DNA from: Sarcomyxa edulis
Lineage: Eukaryota > Basidiomycota > Agaricomycetes > Agaricales > Mycenaceae
NCBI GenBank assembly: GCA_009761415.1
Contig: QUOL01000016.1
Location: forward strand, 1-64,000
Direction of reading: 5' to 3'
Length of the DNA stretch: 64,000 nt
How positions within the stretch are numbered: the stretch's first letter is position 1; the number at the start of each line of letters is the position of its first letter. Position numbers and translations under genes: made by a program. Under the pieces are notes generated by a model. It was not told the DNA's origin, did no database searches, and saw only the letters and a list, made by a program, of their open reading frames with translations. Positions 55,938-64,000 of this stretch are shown piece after piece.

Positions 55938-57765
55938 GGATGCAACAGGACGTGCGGGGTAGAATTGTGGGGAAGAGCACTTGAAACGATGCTGTTCAGG
56001 CGACCCTTACTTATCGTCCTCGGCTCAACGGCAAAGTATAGAGAAGCATGAGCAGATGCGTACCTGATGCGTTACGGAACTCTTTCCCCACACCACACGT
56101 GACGATACCGCGCAAAATGGAGATCAAAGAGCGGACACGGGTTCAGTCTATCCTCGAAAGCCGAATGAGAATACACGAAAATATCGATATCTCGGATATC
56201 CATGCTTTCCTATAGGCTAATACGCACGCGGGCCGCCATTCCATTGGGAGATGGCCAGTATAACTCAGAGGTTTGAGATCATACTACGAAATATAGACCA
56301 GAAATGACACATTGTCTCTGGTGATGAGAACGACGAGCCTTGATTTCAAGGATTCAGTCAGAAAACTCACATCTGATCCACACACAAGCCCGGCGGCGCC
56401 TGCCCTGTCAACCTTTTTCCAAACCTTTTCTTAGGTCTGTCGAGGGCGTAGGTTCGACGGTGATGAGATCCAAAGAAAGACCTTGGGTGATAGATTTTGT
56501 TAAGCTGTCCTCGATATCCTTGACCATAGCATAGCTGCAGGCTTCACCGACAACTCTTGTCATTGTGATCATATATGCATAGCCGGTGCCAGAGTCGCGT
56601 CGAGGGCCTAACGATTTTGGGCGCTCACAACTCCGGACTTGTGGGTCCGCGAGCCTGAAGTGACTATACGATTGTCGGCAAGATATTGGTGGCGAGTAAG
56701 GAGTAAGTAACTGTAGAAATTCGAAGTTGCTCGTCAGTGAAAAAAAAATCGACTTCAGAGTCAGCATCAACTTGAAACGCGTCGCAGGCTCGGGCGTCGA
56801 CGCAGCCGTCCTTCAACTCGAAACTCCTCCACTTACCATCACTGACACTCAAGAGCAATGTAGAGCGGAATCTTCTTCTAGCCTCCTCTTGTTAACTCAT
56901 TCATACTCCTCTATGTCTACAGCCACAACTTGAATCGGGAAGCTCTCTGACGCCTCAGGCTCACGCAGCATCACGGCTCCGACTTAGATCTAGAGAGTCT
57001 CCCACTGATTCTGTTGCAGGAACTTTCCCAGATCCCCAGGACCCAATTGTGTCCATTCGAGCTTTGGAGAGCGTCATACGAACGAACCAGTACTCAGCGT
57101 CTCGAAAGCAAAACACACCAGTTGCACATTCTGATCACGGACCATCCAAAAACGCGTACATCCTCACCGCGAGCCTGGTTCGCAGAGAGCAACAAATGAC
57201 TGGTATAAGGGTTGAAGGCTTACAAGGGGGATATATTGATGTGACTTTCACTTTGAGTATAGAGAGGGCGAAAACCAACACGTCCGGTATTTATTGTATT
57301 TTATTTCGTTCCCGAAGGCTCACCTTGGGATTTTCACCCAGCAGCCTACAATGCCAAAAAGCTTTTGTCAATGCGAATGTGATTTAACCATGCGTGACCA
57401 TCTTGACATTCTAAATGTAGCCGGCGCTGATCTAGACGCGTTGCCAAAAGCAAACGATGACCTCTCAGAGGCAAAAAATAATGTTTTCCACTGGGAGTGC
57501 AGATTCGACTGCAGGTCGGGGTTTTTGCATCGAACTGGGTCGGACTCTAGAGTCTAGACAGGCCAGGCATTATGCGTGCATCACCAGTTCTTGCGATGAA
57601 GGACTTCTATCTACGGGAAATGCCTTGTCTGTGGGATACACTTACCTTCACTGTCTACTAAACCTCCACGGTGGAGGACGGCGCCAGACATCACTCTCAC
57701 GAGCCCACGTAGTTCTGATACGGACCTCAACTCTTCTGGCGCATTATACCATTTTGAAGACGACG
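55938..57765. other. Region with weak coding candidates only
   Basis: On the minus strand 56408-56640 reads G-T-G-Y-A-Y-M-I-T-M-T-R-V-V-G and 56700-56858 reads D-A-D-S-E-V-D-F-F-F-T-D-E-Q-L. They may be two exons of one small gene, but the join is uncertain. Elsewhere no gene is supported. Confidence 0.3.
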
Positions 57766-57945
57766 ATGGCATACACGTCTTATCCTCAATATTCCCAGCC
57801 GTACTACCGAGAGTCGTTCTTCTCGGAAGCTACATGTGGCGTCGAGGATGTTATTCAAACTCATGTGTATCGAAATGCTATAAACGCCACCTACCTCGAG
57901 CCTTCCAGACTCCTTCGAGAGCTCGCACGCTCGATTATACGGTAA
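57766..57945 (+). CDS. Possible small protein, 59 residues
   Basis: An ATG frame, M-A-Y-T-S-Y-P-Q-Y-S-Q-P-Y-Y, Tyr-rich at its N-terminus, ends R-E-L-A-R-S-I-I-R at 57945. The composition looks protein-like and the start is clean, but there is no homologue I know and no context to support it. Confidence 0.25.
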   Translation: MAYTSYPQYSQPYYRESFFSEATCGVEDVIQTHVYRNAINATYLEPSRLLRELARSIIR

Positions 57946-58852
57946 TTCTGCCGGTCAGATCACTGCGTTCTTGTAGAGTGCGACGACACTAGTCCCCCAC
58001 CTGTCTTTGAAAGCCAAGAGCATTTATCACGGATCATAGTCGTCTATGTTCAGAGGCATCGCACCTCTGCTGTTTTCACAAATGATTAAAATGCGGCCAG
58101 CACCATAATTCTTGAAGAGGATCACCAGAGCTCCTAGCCCCTACTGCTGGATAATACGCCTGAACACATGCCGGCCTTCGATTCTGATAGCTTCATCTGA
58201 TGACTTGGCCTTTGACGATCCAAACCTGCAACCGTGACCGTTCCGAAATTCCATAAATCTACTCGTATGAAGGTAAACCCTTTTCGCGCTCCAGTCGATC
58301 CAAACCAAGCAGAGCCGCATGCAAGTTGGTCTAGACAGGAGTGTGGCGTCGTCTTTCCATGCTCCTTGATACTCAAATATTCTATACTGATATCTTGCTG
58401 CTTTGTTCGAGACGATATTATAGTGCTAGTCTCGACACAAACGCTGTCCTTGATCACATTATGTTTCTGCGAAGCCAACTGTTCTCGCTAGCCATTGCAG
58501 TCTCATTTCGGAGGTCTCTCTCCTGCTTGTGTGTGCGTACTTGACCTTGCGCAGCAATGTCTGGAGTTCCTAACAATCGACATCGAACAAATTTCTTCGG
58601 CTTGATATATCGACTTACTGCCACCCAACAACCAAGAGTACAGAGTAGCATCGCATTATATACCGTGAAAGTACCCAATTACGAGGTACATATTATTTGA
58701 TATAAACAATTTCGACAGATGTAACAGTAAGTACAACAACTTCAAAACAAGAACGAAAGCAGAGTATGTATTCCAACTCAAAGTAAAATTCGAGGAACGA
58801 GGCGGGAGAGCAAAGGGGTATACGTATCGTACGTGTAAAAAATCTATGTGTA
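57946..58852. other. Intergenic region
   Basis: It contains the 3' flank of the Zn2Cys6 gene. No gene was recognised. Confidence 0.5.
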
Positions 58853-60304
58853 TCAATTTTTGGGCGGGGCTGCCTTCAACATTACCTTCGGGCCGGGTTT
58901 CGACAGAGGCGTTTTTTTCTTGCGTATACCACGGTGGCTCTCTGCCGGGTAGTTGCATTGGAGCTGTCTCCTTTGGCACTGGCTATGAAAGGGGATAAAG
59001 CATGTTAGTAATTGAACCATATTGAACAACAATGAGGCACGATAAGAAAAAACGTGCACTGGCCCATTCATCGAATGACTAATTAAGAAGGTAAAGATAG
59101 AGAAACGTACGTGCAAGTTCGATCCGAGCTTTCTGGTGGAGGGGGACCGCATGCTATCTTTCTACCTCTGCAGAAGAGGCATGCTAGGGAAGGTTTCTTG
59201 TCTGGCGCTCTCTTCCCAGGTAACGGACTAAGTCGCATCGTGAGACGAGGCGACGTAGAATATCGCGATGTCCATCGCGATGGTGGGTGTTTCTGGGACT
59301 GCAAATGGAGGTGACTTTCCGACGAAGAAGCGTGAGGACGCCGACGACGCGTATTAAGACTATTATATATTTCGGCAGAGCCCGATGCATCCTGGGACTG
59401 AGAAACCTCCGTCTCCGATTTGATGACAGCGCGAATGAGAGCGGGAGCGTGAATCGTAGGGGATACGGATACGCTCGAAGCCCAACTGGTCATAGGATAC
59501 TCGGCTTCCTCTTGGACAGGAGAGCTGTACCAGTCCCGAGGCAGTACGTCTTGGTCTTGCCTCACATTTGAGCCTGAAGCATAAGGAGTGTACGAGTCGG
59601 CGGGAGAGAGTGGGGATGTGGGATAAGTATGGCTTGAGGTACATGAGGTTTCGGATGGTTCATATGGCCGGTGCATACGAATGGGGCTACCGGGGTACAT
59701 CTGATCGATCAAGTCACCGAAAGAGCGCTGGGAGGGTACGACAAGGTTACTTGGGATAGGCTCTACGTACGTGGGCTCCGTTGAAATGGGAGACAAGGCA
59801 AATGGCTCATAAATTTCATAGGTTCCATTCGCCACCTGCTTATGAAATGAGTGTTTTGAGTCAATGTAGGAGTGTATGAGCGTTTCGCACCGCAGGAGAG
59901 CCGTTTTCAACAGCTTCGTACTCATTGTCTACCTGTTCGCAGGTTACACGATACGGTGATTCGCGGTCGTCGGATATATACCGAACGAGAGGGGAAATCA
60001 CAGGAGTTGCGCAGTCTTGGACTACATCGGAGTATGCCGATCCGTGGATGTTTTGGCCAGAGTTGTCCGGCAACTCTGGTGGTGGTGTGAGGTGGTAATA
60101 CTCCGGCTGAACGAAAATATCGGGCGCGTCCGAGTTCATCAGAGAAGGTAAAACTTCGGTAGATTCGGGCGAAGAAGCTGAATAATTTAGCTTGTCATTT
60201 CCGCTAGAGCTCGGGTACCCATTACCGTCTGTATCGTAGTAGAATGCGGCTCCGTGAAAGTATTGGTCGTCATCAAGGTCGTGAAGAATCCAAGTGTTCA
60301 AGGT
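58853..60304 (-). CDS. Zn2Cys6 transcription factor with the finger near the C-terminus (5' end open)
   Basis: Exons 60304-59933, 59835-59111 and 58982-58853 keep frame (372+725+130 nt). A further upstream exon with the ATG is needed, because 60304 follows a CTCAG acceptor. The long N-terminal part is Ser/Pro/Tyr-rich and probably disordered. The finger is split by the last intron: K-K-P-S-L-A-C-L-F-C-R-G-R-K-I-A-C, a Pro-rich loop, then C-T-Q-C-Q-R-R-Q-L-Q-C, i.e. C-x2-C-x6-C-x12-C-x2-C-x6-C. A basic tail follows (G-I-R-K-K-K, then K-P-G-P-K). A finger at the C-terminal end is common in basidiomycetes. DNA target and pathway are unknown. Confidence 0.87.
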
Positions 60305-61309
60305 CTGAGATTGCGTGGAACCAGGGAACGTCCGTGAAAAGACTTCGTCCGTTTCTCGAACGAATCGTTCAAAGGGCGAAAGACTCTTTCAGTCACGATT
60401 ATGAGAACGAGACAAGATTAGCATATGCCGTGAGCACTCACCGCGTATGAATCTGTTTCCATCCTACAGCGTAGATGAAGAGTCGCAACGTAGTTCCACG
60501 CGTCGAATATGAATCTATTTAGTGAGACGTGGATAGAAGGACTTGTTCAGTCTGTAGTTATATCTTCGAGTATGCGAGTTCGTGGGGACGAGAATCGTGA
60601 GCGACAAGTTGTGAGGCGATATTACAAGCAAGTGTCGAGGGTTAAGAGAATGTCGAAAGAAAGGGGGCAATATAACGCAGATAGAGCAAGGTTTATATCA
60701 CAAAAGGTCCGAGCTAAGGCCTAGGTATGAGTAAAAGGGGCAGCAGAACGAGGTGAGCCCTGGTGAGCCACGCTAGTCTCTTTCATGGTCGCTTCTATCA
60801 TATGACCTTCCTTCTTGGACCAACCATGCCGTAAAAGTTCACTTGAGTCGCTTGTTTTTAGATTAGACTAGGACTGACTTGGACGCACTTGAATAACTTG
60901 GATGACGACCGGACGAGGAACAACTGCGATCCACAGACCACACATTGAACCGTACTTTCTGCTCTAAGTTGTGGAGTGGGGCGTGGGAGGACGTTCAACT
61001 GAGTTGATGCAGAGCTTGATTAAAATCGCCCAATGGGAAGACCGCATACGTGGTGGGATGTTTCACTAATTTTCTGCATGACAGCGCTAGCGTTGCTCGA
61101 CCCGGTGTTCACACAAACCTGAAAAGTACCCAGCAATCGCGAATCATACCCAGAAGATCAGTGTTTTAGTAGTTGGTGGAGTTTAAGTTCAATGAATGAC
61201 CTTCATTTGATCATTGTCTAGTGAATCGCGAATGGCTTGGCTCGTTGCTGTAGGCTGGAAGTTATAAGGTTTATCATACCCGCATTGGTCAATGTCATTG
61301 AGTACAACG
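60305..61309. other. Promoter side of the Zn2Cys6 gene and 3' flank of SPC3
   Basis: The missing first exon of the Zn2Cys6 gene should be within the first few hundred bases. No other gene was recognised. Confidence 0.5.
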
Positions 61310-62269
61310 CTATACACGTGGTTGACTGTCAGGGAATGCAATTGGCTCGGCTGTTCTCCCAGCCTCCCCATATGTGAGGACTCCAACATGAGGCATCAGA
61401 TTGTACTTCAAGGAGTAGTGGGCAGGGGGTACGTTCCTAGATAAAATAGCGATAATCAGTAAAGGGTACATGGTTGGTTAGCAATCTACGCGACGTGCAG
61501 CTGAGTGGATATGGATTGACGCAATGAACACGGGCACAGAACGTAGAACAATAACAACAGAAACTTGAGGCCAAAAGTTTCCAATGGACGTGACTTACTT
61601 GAACGTCGATGAGATCTCGCGGAACGCATACTTGTTTTTTCCGACGACGTTGATCATAGCGTCTTCTTTGCGGCGTACAATTCGATCCCAGACCACGACT
61701 GAGTTCTTCACCTATAGCAAACAAGATGTCAGTTAAACATGTGTCGTAGGCAGAGCGGGCCGCCTCAGGATTTAACGAGGATATATTGTCAGGAGGCCAA
61801 AGAACAGAAGAGGGATGAAGGACTGGAATGAAGACACGCACCCCTCCTGAGTTGTTGTAATCTGCTTCTAGATACAAGAATAATTGCTTCGTATTCCAAT
61901 TGAACAGTGGCGTCAAATCTACAATGTACGAGGATTGAAAATGCAAGTCAATTCGCTACGTATTGCAGAAGGTATGAGGAACGTCAAGTGTACCAGCGCT
62001 TATGTTGAAGTTGACGAACGCGAACTCTTGGTGGTGGTTGGGGTATCTTCGAGAGTTTGCTGGATGTCTTTTGTGACCGGCCGGTTAGCTTAGGAGTTCG
62101 ATAACGCGATACAACGCGGTACGCACACTTTGACTGATACAATTCCAATGTCGCCCTTGACGTCCGGATTGAATAAGAACGATGAAAGCGCTATAGCTCC
62201 GAGCAAAGCCATAACGAAGGACGAGAGAAAAGCAGAAAGATTGTTGATCCTGGCGAAGATACTATGCAT
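61310..62269 (-). CDS. SPC3: Signal peptidase complex subunit 3
   Basis: Exons 62269-62127, 62046-61994, 61918-61842, 61711-61599 and 61436-61310 total 513 nt, 170 residues. SPC3 is an essential single-pass ER membrane subunit of the signal peptidase complex. Landmarks: N-terminal M-H-S-I-F-A-R-I-N-N-L-S-A-F and a transmembrane helix; F-A-F-V-N-F-N-I-S-A-D-L-T-P-L-F-N-W-N-T-K-Q-L-F; V-V-V-W-D-R-I-V; and H-Y-S-L-K-Y-N-L-M-P-H-V-G. The length equals the family norm (about 170-185). All five exons were fixed by phase and family sequence. A transposon-like element begins 131 bp upstream of the start codon and may replace part of the promoter. Confidence 0.94.
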
Positions 62270-62393
62270 TTTGAATGGAAGTGGCCTGTCCAGCTATCGT
62301 CAGAGATTCGTCGACTTTTTATCAAGTGAGTGAGGAAGCTGAGAGGTAAAGAGGAGGACGTTTAGGTCGACGTGTTCGTCCGAGTCCGAGTCG

Positions 62394-62399
62394 CGTCAA
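62394..62399 (+). repeat. Target-site duplication of the TIR element (cgtcaa), left
   Basis: Identical to 63882-63887 on the other side of the element. Confidence 0.75.
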
Positions 62400-63881
62400 T
62401 ATGGAAAGCCGGACTGTCAAGCCTCCGAAAAGTTGCCAGGAATAGAAATTGAGCAGGACCCCGAGTGTCGCATCCTCCGTAACCGCTGTGCGACGCGTTA
62501 AGTGCGCGTATACTGTCTGCTCAGTGTCTTTTCGAGGGGTTTCTGGTATGGATAGCATCAGTACACACTTATTACTCATGATGAAGCCTTTGTATTGCTT
62601 CAAAACAGACTGGCAAATGGGAATCATACAAATTCAAGGTGATCTACAGAACTATATGAAGTCGTGACCGAACTAGAGAGCCAGAGAAGGGACTCTGCGT
62701 CCCTGGGGATACTATATTGACAAGCTGGGAAATATCCCATGGTAGAATTTGATAAGAGAGGGAAATCACATACTCCAGTCCTTAAAGGTCCAACTTCAAA
62801 GGTGTTGCTGTGAGCTTCAGCTTTCTGTTCGGGTTGGTTGGTTGCAATGTCGACATCACTGAAGGCAAGACAGCGATGAGTCATGGGGAGAATGTGATTG
62901 ATGTTTGACCCAGCGGGATATCGCTAGTCTGTGAATCCACGGGACCGAAGGAATATATACTATAAGACTCACTCGCAGCCAGGAGCGTAAACGTAGATTT
63001 CAGAACATCGATCCCGGCTGAGAGTCTCCCGGTATGGTATAAAAGACTGCACGGAGCCTAAGCGAAGCATTAAACAGTAGTGTATTTAAGGTAAAGAGAG
63101 TGGCACACCAACGGATATGACAGTATTGAGAATTTATGAAGTCTCGGAAGAGAGGGCGAGGAATACTGATTCCACATGTATTCAGTTCCACGAGGACCAC
63201 GATTATAGTCACTAGACATGAGCAGGCACAAAAATCTAGCCACAAAAGGACAGCCAATTGACAGAAGCTCACCCTGTCCAAAGACCCAATCGAGGGGATT
63301 AAATGGCAGGCCGCACTCTGCAGTTGATTGCAGCTTGGTACGAGGTCGCCGCAGAAGTGCGGCTAGCGCTCGCACTACTATTGTACGCAAATTGCTCGTG
63401 GATTGTTATCATGATAGAGGACTTACCTCATCCTATTTGCGGAGCGAAAGAGGCGGTGATCATGCGGACGCAACCTACGAAAGATACAGACCTCGGAACA
63501 GCTGTAGGTCATTGATAATCACATGTATATCCTCGTAACGTTGAAGACTCACAATGGGAGCACAGATAAACACCGCAACACTGGCCACAGAAAATCCTAA
63601 GGATTTCTGGCATTGGATGTTGGGCGGCAGCGAGAACAAGTATGAGCATGTCATCTAGGACCTTCATCACTATCCAATATCCAGTATTCAAGAACTAATA
63701 GGGGTCCAGGAACTTCTAGATGGACAGACGACGAAAGGTATCAAGCAGGATGCATCGTCATGATATTCGCCGCGCTCGCTCAAGGCGTCGGGGTCCTGTG
63801 CACAAAGAACAGTAATTAGCGCGGAGCCTCAATTTCCATTTTCGGGAATCATTCGGAGGCTTGACAGTCCGGCTTTCCATA
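62400..63881. mobile_element. TIR element (1482 bp), probably non-autonomous DNA transposon
   Basis: The left end (62400-62453) and the right end (63828-63881) are inverted copies of each other. The outer 30 bases, starting TATGGAAAGCCGGACTGTCA, are perfect and the inner 24 partly match (about 46 of 54 overall). The 6 bases next to each end are the same: cgtcaa at 62394-62399 and at 63882-63887, a perfect target-site duplication. The interior has only short open frames on both strands and no recognised transposase. The superfamily is not assigned. A 6-bp duplication excludes Tc1/mariner (TA), hAT (8 bp) and Mutator (9-11 bp). Confidence 0.8.
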
Positions 63882-63887
63882 CGTCAA
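63882..63887 (+). repeat. Target-site duplication of the TIR element (cgtcaa), right
   Basis: Identical to 62394-62399. Confidence 0.75.
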
Positions 63888-64000
63888 GCTGTCCTGGGTG
63901 GGCCGCTCGGAAACTAACAGACACAAATTTACCACTCAAATTCACAAGTTCATCTCGACTCGAGAAATACATCTCAATGCATTTCTTAGAGCCATCATGC

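Noticed and set aside
62322..63691. Several minus-strand frames upstream of SPC3 that could be exons of a membrane protein
   Set aside because: Nearly all lie inside the TIR element, have no matching splice sites or family resemblance, and one of them only reads through the inverted repeat.

Overview
The window is nuclear DNA of a filamentous basidiomycete, most likely an Agaricomycete. The host genes carry many short introns (about 50-70 nt, GT-AG with several GC-AG). The gene set is typical of mushroom-forming fungi: CYP51, a GH16 glucanase, a small Cys-rich secreted protein, a Zn2Cys6 factor with a C-terminal finger, a BCS1-like AAA ATPase, and the tail of a multi-pass membrane protein family common in this class. 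No bacterial, organellar or CRISPR features were seen.

Region 1 (1-25836) is a nest of two LTR retrotransposons of one family, both on the + strand. The outer element enters from the left edge. It carries a frameshifted Ty3/Gypsy gag-pol (protease, RT, RNase H, integrase; 1-4677) and then a long block of genes on the OPPOSITE strand. Its 3' LTR is at 24092-25836. It is interrupted by an inner element of the same family (10786-22553). The inner element has two 1749-bp LTRs, a primer binding site, a purine tract and a 4-bp target duplication (acgg). It has lost pol and almost all of gag but keeps the antisense gene block. The block holds a Zn2Cys6-like protein gene (A/B) and five small intron-containing or single-exon genes (C, D, E, G, H). 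Most of these share a hydrophobic signature of the type G-F-x2-F-L-R-x3-R-P-M. Both copies of H differ mainly at silent sites. This antisense multigene cassette is the most interesting object in the window.

Region 2 (25837-26231): the outer element sits inside a host gene. The last two coding segments of a membrane protein follow directly after the LTR.

Region 3 (28494-50293) is a normal gene-dense host segment: CYP51/ERG11 (-) divergent from RPP40 (+), a disordered protein (-), NAD(P)HX dehydratase (-), GH16 glucanase (+), two small secreted proteins (-,+), a BTB protein (-), phosphoglucomutase (-), a BCS1-like ATPase (-) and dolichyldiphosphatase (+). These act in ergosterol synthesis, tRNA processing, metabolite repair, cell-wall remodelling, sugar-phosphate metabolism and N-glycan precursor recycling. 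They do not form a single pathway.

Region 4 (50294-64000) is looser: a decayed reading frame with stop codons, an MFS transporter (-), a Zn2Cys6 regulator (-), signal peptidase subunit SPC3 (-) and a 1482-bp terminal-inverted-repeat element (62400-63881) with a perfect 6-bp target duplication next to the SPC3 start.

Exon models were built by eye. Where exon lengths are given they sum to a multiple of three, which supports them. Entries without exon lists have approximate internal structure.
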